A stretch of DNA of 64,000 nt from Paracoccus haematequi (GTDB taxonomy: Bacteria; Pseudomonadota; Alphaproteobacteria; Rhodobacterales; Rhodobacteraceae). Positions 27,223-36,801 of this stretch are shown piece after piece. The notes under the pieces were generated by a model. It searched no databases, was not told the DNA's origin, and saw only the letters and a list, made by a program, of their open reading frames with translations. Positions within the stretch are counted from its first letter, which is position 1, and each line of letters opens with the position of its first letter. Position numbers and translations under genes: made by a program. The DNA lies in the NCBI RefSeq assembly GCF_900631945.1, contig NZ_UZWE01000033.1, forward strand, positions 62,001 through 126,000. The letters are read 5' to 3'.

Positions 27223-28620
27223 TTACAGCAGGGTCGCGGCGATCAGCACCCACAGGGTCAGCGCCGTGCCGGTGGTCAGGGCGTACAGCCCGTTCCAGAC
27301 CATTCCGGCATGGCGCGCCTCGACCCCGCCCAGCTTGCCGACCAGCAGCACCGAGGCCGTGAAGGGCGAGGTGTTGCCGCTGATCGCCCAGCCGCCGGTG
27401 ATGGCAAGCACCATGGCGGTCGGGTGGATGCCAAGCGCCGCAGGCGAAGGCAGCAGCGGCACCAGCAGCGACACGGCCAGGATCGGGTTCATGCCGATCT
27501 GGCCGGTCAGCGGGATGACCCAGACCAAGGCCGCCAGGATCAGCAGCGGCGGGACGGCCGACAGGTCAGGCCCATGCGCCTGCATGATCGGCACCAGAAG
27601 CCAGCTTCCCAGGCTGCCGATGAAGCCCGCCATGAACAGCAGGATGACCTCGCCGCGATAACCCGCCATCTCTCGGGTGGCGAATTGCCCGATCCGCGCG
27701 CCCAAGGTGGCGATGCGTCCGCCGGGCAGCGGCGGCAGGGCCAGGATCCAGGCCATCGCGATCAGCGGCACCACGGTCATGACAGCGCCGGTCACGGCGA
27801 CGCCCGTGGCCAGATGCAGGGCAAAGACGCCGCCCACGACGATGCCCAGCAGCATCAGCAGCGGACGCAGGCGCAGCAGCCAGTTGTCGGTTTCCACCGC
27901 GCGCGGCGGGGGCGGGGCGGACAGGTGCGGCTTGAACACCGTGTCCAACAGCCAGCCGATGCCGATCATCAACGCGGAACTGACCAGGCAGAAGGCGACG
28001 GCGTTCGGCCAGGATGCACCAGGGACGACCGTCATCGCCACGGCGATCGACAGCCCCATCGGGGACCAGCACAAGGTCGAGGCGAAACCCCGCTGGACCG
28101 CCACCAGCATCCGACGCAGGCGGTGGCGGCGCAGCTCCTCGTTTCCTTCTCGCGCGGTGCCCTCGGCCGCCAGCGATCCGAGCAGGGAGATGGAGCCATA
28201 CAGCAGGATCAGCCCGAACAGATGCCCGCCGACCGTCAGCGCCAGATAGCGGCGGCGGGGCGGCTGGCGGGCGAGGAAGCGCCCGCAGTCCAGGATCGCC
28301 TGCGATCCGATGGCTGCGCTGCGCAGCGCCGACAGGGCCGTGAACAGCGCGATAATGAAGCCGCCTCGCGTCAGGGCGGTCAGGGTCGCGTCCTGCCACT
28401 CGGCGCGGGTCGCGGCAGCCCAGAGGATCAGGACAACGCCCACGGCGACAAAGGCCAGCCGGGAGAGTGGGGCTGTCATCGAAAACAGCGCCAGAGCGCT
28501 GACCAGCAGCATGGCGGCAAGGATGGCGAAGCCTTTCCCGGCGCCGTATTGATGCGGGATCGTCACCAGCAAGCCGCAAACAGTCAGGATGCCGCCGATC
28601 TGGGCGCTTTTGGGGGGCAT
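27223..28620 (-). CDS. Polytopic membrane protein, putative ion/solute permease
   Basis: 465 residues with roughly twelve hydrophobic segments, for example ILTVCGLLVTIPHQYG, LFGLILLYGSISLLGSLAA, and a C-terminal GWAISGNTSPFTASVLLVG resembling the re-entrant Asn-Thr-containing loops of ion-transporter-superfamily permeases. I cannot assign a family or substrate. A perfect 6-bp-arm palindrome lies 43 bases upstream of the start. It runs in the same direction as comM, 75 bases downstream of it, and converges with pyc. Confidence 0.7.
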   Translation of the reverse strand: MPPKSAQIGGILTVCGLLVTIPHQYGAGKGFAILAAMLLVSALALFSMTAPLSRLAFVAVGVVLILWAAATRAEWQDATLTALTRGGFIIALFTALSALRSAAIGSQAILDCGRFLARQPPRRRYLALTVGGHLFGLILLYGSISLLGSLAAEGTAREGNEELRRHRLRRMLVAVQRGFASTLCWSPMGLSIAVAMTVVPGASWPNAVAFCLVSSALMIGIGWLLDTVFKPHLSAPPPPRAVETDNWLLRLRPLLMLLGIVVGGVFALHLATGVAVTGAVMTVVPLIAMAWILALPPLPGGRIATLGARIGQFATREMAGYRGEVILLFMAGFIGSLGSWLLVPIMQAHGPDLSAVPPLLILAALVWVIPLTGQIGMNPILAVSLLVPLLPSPAALGIHPTAMVLAITGGWAISGNTSPFTASVLLVGKLGGVEARHAGMVWNGLYALTTGTALTLWVLIAATLL

Positions 28621-28662
28621 GGCATGGATCCGTGGTCAGGGTCGCTCTGCCATAGATCCGCC

Positions 28663-28677
28663 TTGCACGATGTGCAA
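28663..28677. promoter_or_regulatory. Palindromic operator upstream of the permease gene
   Basis: TTGCAC-GAT-GTGCAA: perfect 6-bp arms containing the T-N11-A pattern seen at LysR-type sites. It is 43 bases before the permease start and just after the comM stop. No regulator gene is adjacent. Confidence 0.5.
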
Positions 28678-28695
28678 TTCGTCAGCCGCCGCCAC

Positions 28696-30210
28696 TTAGC
28701 CGCCCGTCACGAAGGGCAGGCGATAGCTGATCGCCTCGGCCAAGTGGGGCGCGCGGACGGCGGCGGACCCGGCCAGGTCGGCGATGGTGCGCGCGGTGCG
28801 CAGGATGCGGTGATAGCCGCGCGCGGTCAGGCCCAGTCTTTCCGAGGCCTTCAGGATCAGCGCCCGGCCTTCCTCGTCCGGCGCGGCGATCCGGTCCAGC
28901 AGGCTGCCCGAGGCCTCGGCATTCACGCGCACCTGGGGGTGGTCGCGGAACCGCGCCGCCTGCACGTCGCGCGCCGCCGCCACCCGCGCCGCGATCTGGA
29001 CCGAGGTATCGCCGCCCGAGGGCAGTTCCAGGTCCATGAAGCTGACCGCCGGAACCTCCAGCCGCAGGTCGAATCGGTCCATCAGCGGACCCGAGATCTT
29101 GCCCATATAGTCAGACCCGCAGGTCGGCGCGCGCGAACAGGCGCGGCTTGCATCGGCCAGATAGCCGCAGCGGCAGGGGTTCGCGGCAGCGATCAGCAGG
29201 AAGCGGCAGGGATAGCGGATATGGGCATTGGCGCGGGCCACCACGACCTCTCCGGTCTCGATGGGCTGGCGCAGGGTTTCCAGCACCTGCCGGGGAAATT
29301 CGGGAAACTCGTCCATGAACAGGACACCGTTATGGGCCAGGCTGATCTCGCCCGGCTTGGCGCCGCGCCCGCCGCCGACGATGGCGGCCATGGATGCCGT
29401 ATGATGCGGTTCGCGGAAGGGCGCGCGGCGGGAAATGCCGCCATCGTCCAGCGTGCCCGCTAGCGAATGGATCATGGATGTCTCCAACGCCTCGGCCGCG
29501 CCCAGGGGCGGCATCAGGCCGGGCAGGCGGGCGGCCAGCATCGACTTGCCCGCGCCGGGCGGCCCGACCATCAGCAGGTGGTGACGGCCTGCCGCCGCGA
29601 TCTCCAGCGCGCGCTTGGCGCGTTCCTGGCCCTTCACCTCGGACAGGCAGCCGCCCAGGGGCGCGTCGCCGATCATGCCGGGGGCGGCGCGGGCGATAGG
29701 GGCGCGGTCGGTCAGGTGGTCGATCACCTCGCGCAACGTGGCGGGGGCCAGCACGGGCACCGCGTCCACCCAGGCGGCTTCCGGGCCGCAGGCGCGGGGG
29801 CAGATCAGGGCGCGGTCATCCTCGGCCGCGGCCATCGCGGCGGGCAGGGCGCCCGCGACGCCGACCAGCCGCCCGTCAAGCGCCAGTTCCCCCAGGGCCA
29901 CGCAGCGGGACAGTTCCTCGGACGGGATGATCTCGAGCGCGGCCAGGATCGCAAGCGCGATGGGCAGGTCGAAATGAGAGCCTTCCTTGGGCATGTCGGC
30001 GGGCGACAGGTTCACGGTCAGCCGCCGGTTCGGCATGGCGATGGACAGCGACCCGAAGGCAGCCTTGACGCGTTCGCGCGCCTCGGACACGGCCTTGTCG
30101 GGCAGGCCGACGATGGCGAAGCCCGGCAGGCCCGCCGCCACGGAACACTGAACCTCGACCAGCCGCGCCTCGATCCCCTCGAAGGCGACCGAATAGGCGA
30201 TGGCGACCAT
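28696..30210 (-). CDS. comM: ComM/YifB family Mg-chelatase-like AAA+ ATPase
   Basis: 504 residues from MVAIAYSVAFEGIEARLVEV. N-terminal Lon-protease-like fold with AGLPGFAIVGLPDKAVSEAR and NLSPADMPKEGSHFDLPIAL, then an AAA+ core with Walker A MVGPPGAGKSMLAARLPG, Walker B GVLFMDEFPEFPR, RYPCRFLLIAAANPCRCGY, and the C-terminal Mg_chelatase_C region. ComM is a helicase promoting branch migration during natural transformation. The promoter carries a full CtrA box, fitting the known CtrA control of DNA-uptake genes in Rhodobacter gene-transfer-agent recipients. No gshB neighbour is seen. Confidence 0.93.
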   Translation of the reverse strand: MVAIAYSVAFEGIEARLVEVQCSVAAGLPGFAIVGLPDKAVSEARERVKAAFGSLSIAMPNRRLTVNLSPADMPKEGSHFDLPIALAILAALEIIPSEELSRCVALGELALDGRLVGVAGALPAAMAAAEDDRALICPRACGPEAAWVDAVPVLAPATLREVIDHLTDRAPIARAAPGMIGDAPLGGCLSEVKGQERAKRALEIAAAGRHHLLMVGPPGAGKSMLAARLPGLMPPLGAAEALETSMIHSLAGTLDDGGISRRAPFREPHHTASMAAIVGGGRGAKPGEISLAHNGVLFMDEFPEFPRQVLETLRQPIETGEVVVARANAHIRYPCRFLLIAAANPCRCGYLADASRACSRAPTCGSDYMGKISGPLMDRFDLRLEVPAVSFMDLELPSGGDTSVQIAARVAAARDVQAARFRDHPQVRVNAEASGSLLDRIAAPDEEGRALILKASERLGLTARGYHRILRTARTIADLAGSAAVRAPHLAEAISYRLPFVTGG

Positions 30211-30251
30211 GGAAACCCCCTTCGATCCCGCCAATGGTTAACGGGCCCGGT

Positions 30252-30267
30252 TTAAGGAAAGGTTAAC
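30252..30267 (+). promoter_or_regulatory. CtrA binding site at the comM promoter
   Basis: TTAA-GGAAAGG-TTAAC is a perfect match to the CtrA consensus TTAA-N7-TTAAC. A second GGTTAAC half-like site lies at 30236-30242. The site is 42-57 bases upstream of the comM start and 67 upstream of the divergent coaBC start. Confidence 0.7.
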
Positions 30268-30333
30268 GGACGCGATTGCTTGCGAGGGGGGGGCGGGATG
30301 GCTATGTGTCTGACGCGGAACGCCAAGGGGGAC

Positions 30334-31572
30334 ATGATGAACGGCAAGCGCATCCTGTTGGTCATCGGCGGCGGCATCGCGGCCATGAAGGCGCCGCAAC
30401 TGATCCGGCTGCTGCGGGCCGAGGGCGCCGCCGTCACCCCGGTCCTGACGCAGGCAGGCGCGCAGTTCACCACGGCGATGACCGTATCCGTCCTGGCCGG
30501 AGAGGCCGCGCAGGCGGGCCTGTGGGACATCGCCTCCGAAGCCGAGATCGGCCATATCCAGCTGTCGCGCAATGCCGATCTGGTGGTGGTGGCGCCCGCG
30601 ACAGCCGACCTGCTGGCCAAGATGGCGCATGGGCTGGCGGACGACTTGGCCTCGACCCTGCTGCTGGCGACCGACAAGCGGGTTCTGGTCGCGCCCGCGA
30701 TGAACGTGCGGATGTGGCACCACCCGGCGACGCAGCGGAACCTGCGCACCCTGCGCGACGACGGCATCCTGTTCGTCGGGCCCGAGGACGGCGACATGGC
30801 CTGCGGGGAATTCGGCACCGGCCGCATGTCCGAACCCGAGGCCATCGTTGCCGCGATCCGCGAGGAACTGGCCCCGCCCGCGCCCCTGAAGCTGCTGCCG
30901 GAATCGCAGGTGCGGTCGGGCGCGCTGGCGGGGCGGCATGTGATCGTCACGTCGGGCCCGACGCATGAACCCATCGACCCGGTGCGATACATCGCCAACC
31001 GATCCTCGGGCGCGCAGGGGACGGCGATCGCCGCCGCGCTGCGCGACATGGGCGCGCGGGTCAGTTTCGTCACCGGCCCGGCCGAGGTCGCCCCGCCCGA
31101 GGGCGTGACGGTGATCCGCGTCCAGACCGCCCGGCAGATGCGCGACGCGGTGGAAGCCGCGCTGCCCGCCGATGCGGCGGTGATGGCGGCGGCGGTGGCC
31201 GACTGGCGGATCAAGAATTCCTGGGCGAAGAAGATGAAGAAGGACGGGTCGGGCAAGCCTCCGTCGCTGGAAATGACCGAAAACCCGGACATCCTGGCCT
31301 GGGTCAGCCAGGCGGGCGCACGGCGTCCCCGGCTGGTGGTGGGCTTTGCCGCCGAAACCAACGACGTGGTGGCCCATGCCACCGACAAGCGGCTGCGCAA
31401 GGGCTGCGACTGGATCGTCGCCAACGATGTCAGCGAAGGCACCGGCATCATGGGCGGGTCCGAAAACGCCGTCACCGTCATCACCGAGGACGGCCCCGAG
31501 GAATGGCCGCGCATGGCCAAGAACGCCGTGGCCCGAAAGCTGGCCCAGAAGATCGCCGGGGTGATCGGATGA
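30334..31572 (+). CDS. coaBC: Bifunctional phosphopantothenoylcysteine decarboxylase / phosphopantothenate-cysteine ligase
   Basis: 412 residues. N-terminal CoaC flavodomain (about 1-190): RILLVIGGGIAAMKAP, active-site His in IGHIQLSRNADL, APAMNVRMW and the Cys loop GDMACGEFGTGRM. C-terminal CoaB (about 195-410): VIVTSGPTHEPIDPVRYIAN, SSGAQG and KKMKK. It makes 4'-phosphopantetheine for coenzyme A. Start chosen after AAGGGGGAC. Its stop overlaps the next start (ATGA), tying it to the Fe-S assembly operon. Confidence 0.95.
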   Translation: MMNGKRILLVIGGGIAAMKAPQLIRLLRAEGAAVTPVLTQAGAQFTTAMTVSVLAGEAAQAGLWDIASEAEIGHIQLSRNADLVVVAPATADLLAKMAHGLADDLASTLLLATDKRVLVAPAMNVRMWHHPATQRNLRTLRDDGILFVGPEDGDMACGEFGTGRMSEPEAIVAAIREELAPPAPLKLLPESQVRSGALAGRHVIVTSGPTHEPIDPVRYIANRSSGAQGTAIAAALRDMGARVSFVTGPAEVAPPEGVTVIRVQTARQMRDAVEAALPADAAVMAAAVADWRIKNSWAKKMKKDGSGKPPSLEMTENPDILAWVSQAGARRPRLVVGFAAETNDVVAHATDKRLRKGCDWIVANDVSEGTGIMGGSENAVTVITEDGPEEWPRMAKNAVARKLAQKIAGVIG

Positions 31573-32609
31573 GAACCTATCTGGACTGGAACGCCACCAC
31601 CCCTCTGCGCCCCGAGGCGAAGGCCGCGATGCGCGAGGGGATGGAGATCGTCGGCAATCCGTCATCCGTCCATACCGAAGGCCGGGCGGCGAAGATGGCG
31701 ATGGAACGCGCCCGCGAACAGGTCGCCGCTGCCCTGGGGGCGGAAGGGGCGGACGTGATCTTCACCTCGGGCACGACCGAGGCTGCGGCGATGGTGCTGG
31801 CGGGCCGCGGCGCTCACTGCGCGCCGGTCGAACACAGCGCCGTCAAGGTCTGGTGCGATCAGGATCTGGCGGTGGACGGGAACGGGATCGTCATTGTGCC
31901 CGATCCGACGAATGCCAGCCTGCAACTGGCCAATAACGAAACCGGCGTGATCCAGGACTTGCCGCAGGGGCTGGCCTCCAGCGACCTGACCCAGGCCTTC
32001 GGCAAGGTGCCCTTTGCCTTCAACTGGCTGGGCGTCACGGCGGGCTTTGTCAGCGCGCACAAGCTGGGGGGGCCGAAGGGCATCGGCGCCCTGATCGTGA
32101 AGCGCGGCACCGATATTCCCGCACTGATCCGGGGCGGCGGGCAGGAACAGGGCCGGCGTGGCGGGACCGAGAACCTGATCGGCATCCTAGGATTCGCCGC
32201 CGCCGCCGCCGCCGCGCAGCGCGAACTGGACGCCGGGCTGTGGGATCAGGTCGCCGAACGCCGCGACGCGTTGGAGGATCGGCTGCTGGCGGCGGCGCCC
32301 GGCGCAATGATTGCCGGAAAGGGCGCGAAACGCTTGCCGAACACGACCTGCCTTCTTACATCGGGCTGGAAGGGTGAAACCCAGGTCATGCAGATGGATC
32401 TGGCGGGCTTCGCGATTTCGGCGGGGTCTGCCTGTTCGTCGGGCAAGGTCCGGGCCAGCGGCGTCTTGCAGGCCATGGGTTTCGACGACAAGGCCGCGCA
32501 ATCGGCAATTCGGATATCCATAAGCCCGGCTGTGGGCGACGATCAGGTGAACCGATTTGCGGAAGCGTGGGAAAGCGCGTATTCACGCTGGCGCGACAGG
32601 AATGGCTAG
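31569..32609 (+). CDS. Cysteine desulfurase, NifS/IscS-like group I
   Basis: 346 residues, slightly short for the family. MRTYLDWNATTPLRPEA, GNPSSVHTEGR, FTSGTTEAAAMV, EHSAVK, the Asp/Gln pair around SDLTQAFGK, the PLP lysine in FVSAHKLGGPKGIGAL, RGGTENLIGI, and the catalytic Cys loop SAGSACSSGK. It strips sulfur from cysteine as persulfide. The region before the DLTQ motif is shorter than in typical IscS. It is the first of two desulfurases in one operon (sufS is the last gene); upstream overlap with coaBC is 4 bases. Confidence 0.88.
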   Translation: MRTYLDWNATTPLRPEAKAAMREGMEIVGNPSSVHTEGRAAKMAMERAREQVAAALGAEGADVIFTSGTTEAAAMVLAGRGAHCAPVEHSAVKVWCDQDLAVDGNGIVIVPDPTNASLQLANNETGVIQDLPQGLASSDLTQAFGKVPFAFNWLGVTAGFVSAHKLGGPKGIGALIVKRGTDIPALIRGGGQEQGRRGGTENLIGILGFAAAAAAAQRELDAGLWDQVAERRDALEDRLLAAAPGAMIAGKGAKRLPNTTCLLTSGWKGETQVMQMDLAGFAISAGSACSSGKVRASGVLQAMGFDDKAAQSAIRISISPAVGDDQVNRFAEAWESAYSRWRDRNG

Positions 32610-32639
32610 GTGACCCCCCGGCCGATGGAAGGACAAAGG

Positions 32640-34160
32640 ATGAACGAGATCACCGATCTTGAGGTGCGCGAGGGCGTCGACCGTGAAACGGTCGAGACCG
32701 TGCAGAACATGGGCAGCTATAAATATGGCTGGGACACCGAGATCGAGATGGAATATGCCCCCAAGGGGCTGTCCGAGGATATCGTCCGCCTGATCTCGCA
32801 GAAGAACGGCGAACCGGAATGGATGACGGAATGGCGGCTCGAGGCGTATCGCCGCTGGCTGACCATGACCGAACCGAAATGGGCGATGCTGAACTATCCC
32901 CAGATCGACTATCAGGATCAGTATTACTATGCCCGCCCGAAAAGCATGGAGGTGAAGCCCAAGTCGTTGGACGAGGTGGATCCCAAGCTGCTGGCGACCT
33001 ATGAAAAGCTGGGCATCCCCCTGAAGGAACAGATGATCCTGGCAGGGGTCGAGGGCGCCGACGAGGCCCCGGCCGAAGGCCGCCGCGTGGCGGTCGACGC
33101 GGTGTTCGACAGCGTGTCGGTGGGCACGACCTTCAAGGACGAGCTTGCCAAGGCGGGCGTGATCTTCTGTTCGATCAGCGAGGCGATCCGCGAGCATCCC
33201 GAACTGGTGAAGAAATACCTTGGGTCGGTGGTGCCGCAGTCCGACAACTATTTCGCGACTCTGAACAGCGCGGTGTTTTCTGACGGATCCTTCGTCTATG
33301 TTCCGAAGGGGGTGCGCTGCCCGATGGAACTGTCCACCTATTTCCGCATCAACGCGGAAAACACCGGGCAGTTCGAACGCACCCTTATCATTGCGGATCA
33401 AGGGTCTTATGTCAGCTATCTCGAAGGCTGCACGGCACCCAAGCGCGACACCAACCAGCTTCATGCGGCGGTCGTGGAAATCGTCATCCTGCAAGATGCC
33501 GAGGTCAAGTATTCGACCGTCCAGAACTGGTTCCCCGGCGATGAGGAAGGCCGGGGCGGCATCTACAACTTCGTCACCAAACGGGCCGATTGCCGCGAGG
33601 CGCGGGCCAAGGTGATGTGGACGCAGGTGGAAACCGGGTCGGCGATCACCTGGAAATACCCGTCCTGCATCCTGCGCGGCGACGAGTCGCAGGGCGAGTT
33701 CTACTCGATCGCCATCGCCAACAACTTCCAGCAGGCGGATACCGGGACCAAGATGATCCATCTTGGCAAGAACACCCGCTCTCGTATTGTTTCCAAAGGG
33801 ATTTCTGCGGGTCAGGCGCAGAACACCTATCGCGGGCTTGTGTCGATGCACCCGCGCGCGACCAACAGCCGCAACTATACCCAATGCGACAGCCTGCTGA
33901 TCGGCGACAAATGCGGGGCGCATACCGTGCCCTATATCGAGGTGAAGAACACCTCCAGCCGCGTGGAACACGAGGCGACGACCAGCAAGGTCGATGACGA
34001 CCAGTTGTTCTATTGCCGCCAGCGCGGCATGGACGAGGAAGAGGCCGTGGCCCTGGTCGTGAACGGCTTCTGCCGCGAGGTCTTGCAGGCCCTGCCGATG
34101 GAATTCGCCATGGAGGCGCAGTCGCTGGTCGCCATTTCGCTGGAAGGCTCGGTCGGCTGA
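32640..34160 (+). CDS. sufB: Fe-S cluster assembly protein SufB
   Basis: 506 residues from the ATG after GAAGGACAAAGG (a GTG 30 bases upstream is less likely). Conserved SufB pieces: [69 protein letters not shown]-like [25 protein letters not shown] broken over two strands ([20 protein letters not shown]), and [10 protein letters not shown] near the C-terminus. It is the scaffold of the SufBC2D complex where Fe-S clusters form. Confidence 0.96.
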   Translation: MNEITDLEVREGVDRETVETVQNMGSYKYGWDTEIEMEYAPKGLSEDIVRLISQKNGEPEWMTEWRLEAYRRWLTMTEPKWAMLNYPQIDYQDQYYYARPKSMEVKPKSLDEVDPKLLATYEKLGIPLKEQMILAGVEGADEAPAEGRRVAVDAVFDSVSVGTTFKDELAKAGVIFCSISEAIREHPELVKKYLGSVVPQSDNYFATLNSAVFSDGSFVYVPKGVRCPMELSTYFRINAENTGQFERTLIIADQGSYVSYLEGCTAPKRDTNQLHAAVVEIVILQDAEVKYSTVQNWFPGDEEGRGGIYNFVTKRADCREARAKVMWTQVETGSAITWKYPSCILRGDESQGEFYSIAIANNFQQADTGTKMIHLGKNTRSRIVSKGISAGQAQNTYRGLVSMHPRATNSRNYTQCDSLLIGDKCGAHTVPYIEVKNTSSRVEHEATTSKVDDDQLFYCRQRGMDEEEAVALVVNGFCREVLQALPMEFAMEAQSLVAISLEGSVG

Positions 34161-34220
34161 GGCCGCAGGAACATGATGATGGTGCCGCAGGCACCGCCGC
34201 CACCATCCGATGAGGAAAAG

Positions 34221-34976
34221 ATGCTGAAAATCGACAACTTGCATGTGAAACTTGAGGAAGAGGACAAGCAGATCCTGAAGGGTCTGTCGCTGGAGGTTCC
34301 CGCCGGTCAGGTTCATGCGATCATGGGGCCGAACGGGTCCGGCAAATCCACGCTGTCATATGTCCTGTCGGGCCGCGACGGCTATGAGGTGACCGAAGGA
34401 TCCGCGACGCTGGACGGCGAGAGCCTGTTGGACATGGAACCCGAGGAACGCGCCGCCGCCGGCCTGTTCCTGGCCTTCCAGTATCCGGTCGAGATCCCCG
34501 GCGTCGGCAACATGACCTTCCTGCGCACCGCCGTAAACGCGCAGCGCAAGGCGCGGGGCGAAGCCGAACTGTCCTCGGGCGAGTTCCTGAAGATCGTGCG
34601 CGCCAAGGCCGCCGAATTGCAGATCAGCCCCGACATGCTGAAGCGCCCGGTTAACGTGGGCTTTTCGGGCGGGGAAAAGAAGCGCAACGAGATCCTGCAA
34701 ATGGCCATGCTGGAACCCCGCATGTGCATCATGGACGAAACCGATTCGGGTCTTGACGTCGATGCGATGCGGCTGGTGTCGGACGGGGTGAACGCGCTGC
34801 GCGGCCCCGACCGCAGCTTCCTGGTCATCACGCACTATCAGCGCCTGCTGAACCACATTCAGCCCGATGTCGTGCATATCATGGCCGATGGCCGGATCGT
34901 CAAATCGGGCGGTCCCGAACTGGCCTTGCAGGTCGAGGAAGAAGGCTATGGCGATCTGCTGGCGGAGGCCCGCTGA
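34221..34976 (+). CDS. sufC: Fe-S cluster assembly ATPase SufC
   Basis: 251 residues from MLKIDNLHVKLEEEDKQILKG; Walker A IMGPNGSGKSTLSYVLSG, SufC-type signature GFSGGEKKRNEILQMAM and Walker B MCIMDETDSGLDVDA, then VITHYQRLLNHI. ABC ATPase of SufBC2D. Start chosen after GAGGAAAAG; an upstream in-frame ATG at 34173 has no conserved sequence. Its TGA shares one base with the sufD ATG. Confidence 0.96.
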   Translation: MLKIDNLHVKLEEEDKQILKGLSLEVPAGQVHAIMGPNGSGKSTLSYVLSGRDGYEVTEGSATLDGESLLDMEPEERAAAGLFLAFQYPVEIPGVGNMTFLRTAVNAQRKARGEAELSSGEFLKIVRAKAAELQISPDMLKRPVNVGFSGGEKKRNEILQMAMLEPRMCIMDETDSGLDVDAMRLVSDGVNALRGPDRSFLVITHYQRLLNHIQPDVVHIMADGRIVKSGGPELALQVEEEGYGDLLAEAR

Positions 34977-36316
34977 TGGCGGACGCGGCAGTCAGGACCA
35001 AGGACCAGACCCCGACCGTCGAGGGATCGCCCAAGCCCGCCAATGCGCTTGACGCGCGGCTGGCGGCGCTGACCCTCCCGCAGGGTGGCTTCACGGCGGC
35101 GGCGCGCCGGGACGCGCTGGCGCGGTTGCGCGAGATGGGCTTGCCCGGTCCGCGCGACGAATACTGGCGCTATACCGAACCGCGCGCCTTCAATGCGCCG
35201 GTCCCCCAGCCCATCCCGCTGCTGGACAAAGAGGCGGATTCGCCGCTGTTCGGTGACCGCGACCGGCTGAAACTGGTTTTCGTGGACGGGCGCTTCGACG
35301 CCGCCGCCTCGGACGACCTGGCGCTTGAGGGGATCCAGATCGACACTCTGGCCGATGCCGACACCCGGCAGGACCATTGGGCGGCCGATCTGTATGGCAG
35401 GCTTGAAACGGCGGGCCAGACCCCGGTGCGCCGTCCCTTCGCCGCGCTGAACACGGCCGCGGCAGCGGACGGTGTGCTGATCCGCGTCACATCCTCGCCC
35501 GCTCGCCCGGTCCATGTCGTCCACCGCCGCGCGTCCGAGGATGCGGATGTCGTCTGGCACCACGTCATCCGGGTCGAGGAGGGCGCCGAGCTGACCTTCC
35601 TGGAAACCGGCATGGTCGGCGCGCGGTCCAATGGCGTGATCGAGGCCGACCTGCGCCCCGGCGCCCGGCTGCACCACATCACCGCCAAGCGCGCGGGGCA
35701 CCAGAAGCTGGGCCTGTCGCATCTGTTCGTGCGCGTGGCCGAGGGCGCGCTGCTGAAAAGCTTCTGCCTGTCGGTCAACGGCACGCTGATGCGGCACGAG
35801 GCGGTGATCGACATCGCGGGCGACGATGCGGTGGCCCATATCGCCGCCGCCGTGCTGGGCGACGGCAATGTCGGGGCGTTCCATCACGACGACACCGTGT
35901 TCATCACCCATGGCGCAGAACGCTGCGAAAGCCGCCAGGTCTTCAAGAAGGTGCTGAAGAACGGTGCCGAGGGCGTGTTTCAGGGCAAGATCCTGGTCAA
36001 GCCCGGCGCCCAGAAGACCGACGGCTATCAGATCAGCCAGGCGCTGCTGCTGGATGAACGCAGCCAGTTCCTGGCCAAGCCGGAACTGGAAATCTACGCG
36101 GACGACGTGAAATGTTCGCACGGATCGACCACCGGCGCGATTGATGAGGAGGCGCTGTTCTATCTCCGCTCTCGCGGGGTGCCGTACGGGCGGGCCATCG
36201 TGTTCCTGGTGCTGTCCTTCCTGGCCGACGCGCTTGAGGAGATCGAGGACGAGGATCTGCGGGCCGAGATCAACGACCGGCTGGAAGCATGGCTGACCCT
36301 TCACGCCACGCAATGA
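34976..36316 (+). CDS. sufD: Fe-S cluster assembly protein SufD
   Basis: 446 residues. N-terminal helical part with DEYWRYTEPRAFNAP, then the beta-helix core (GVLIRVTSSPARPVHVVH, GAELTFLE, RPGARLHHIT) and the conserved C-terminal SufB/D motif EIYADDVKCSHGSTTGAIDEEALFYLRSRG, here read in three adjoining parts (YADDVKCSHGSTTG; DEEALFYLRSRG; FLADALEEIEDEDLR). It partners SufB and SufC. The start overlaps sufC (TGATG) and the stop overlaps the next gene (ATGA). Confidence 0.95.
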   Translation: MADAAVRTKDQTPTVEGSPKPANALDARLAALTLPQGGFTAAARRDALARLREMGLPGPRDEYWRYTEPRAFNAPVPQPIPLLDKEADSPLFGDRDRLKLVFVDGRFDAAASDDLALEGIQIDTLADADTRQDHWAADLYGRLETAGQTPVRRPFAALNTAAAADGVLIRVTSSPARPVHVVHRRASEDADVVWHHVIRVEEGAELTFLETGMVGARSNGVIEADLRPGARLHHITAKRAGHQKLGLSHLFVRVAEGALLKSFCLSVNGTLMRHEAVIDIAGDDAVAHIAAAVLGDGNVGAFHHDDTVFITHGAERCESRQVFKKVLKNGAEGVFQGKILVKPGAQKTDGYQISQALLLDERSQFLAKPELEIYADDVKCSHGSTTGAIDEEALFYLRSRGVPYGRAIVFLVLSFLADALEEIEDEDLRAEINDRLEAWLTLHATQ

Positions 36317-36801
36317 GCAGGGGGGGCATCGTCCCCCGCATGCTGCAAAGCTGGGTGGCCCCGCGCCGGGTGGTGCGGGGCCTTTCCGACATGCCGGAAC
36401 GGGTCAAGCTGGCGGTGCTGATGGCGGCGATGCTGATCTTCCTGATCGCGCAGGCCCCCGCCAACGCGCGGCTGGCGCAGATCGACCCCTCGGTCCCGTT
36501 CCAGGCACGGATGGGCGGCGCGTTGCTGGCGGTGATGTTCATGATGCCGATCCTGGCCTATGCCCTGGCCGGGCTGGTCGCGGCCCTGTCGCGGCTCAGC
36601 CGGTGGCGGCTGACGCCCGAGGATTCGCGCCTGGCCCTGTTCTGGGCGCTGCTGGCCGTCGCGCCCGCGATGCTGCTGGCCGGTCTGGTCGCGGGGCTGG
36701 TGGGGCAGGGACCGGGCCTGACCCTGGTTCGCGCCGCCTGCGGCCTTGGTTTTCTGATGATCTGGGGCGCCGGCCTTTCGGCGCTGGCGAGGAAAGCATG
36801 A
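36313..36801 (+). CDS. Small membrane protein in the suf operon (Yip1-like)
   Basis: 162 residues with four hydrophobic segments (LAVLMAAMLIFLIAQAP; GALLAVMFMMPILAYALAGL; LALFWALLAVAPAMLLAGLVAGL; AACGLGFLMIWGAGLSAL). The N-terminal MLQSWVAPRRVVRGL is typical of short Yip1-type proteins. Starts at ATGA on the sufD stop; an alternative ATG at 36289 would overlap sufD further. Its stop overlaps the next gene by 4 bases. Function unknown; paired with the following related protein. Confidence 0.75.
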   Translation: MSRGGIVPRMLQSWVAPRRVVRGLSDMPERVKLAVLMAAMLIFLIAQAPANARLAQIDPSVPFQARMGGALLAVMFMMPILAYALAGLVAALSRLSRWRLTPEDSRLALFWALLAVAPAMLLAGLVAGLVGQGPGLTLVRAACGLGFLMIWGAGLSALARKA

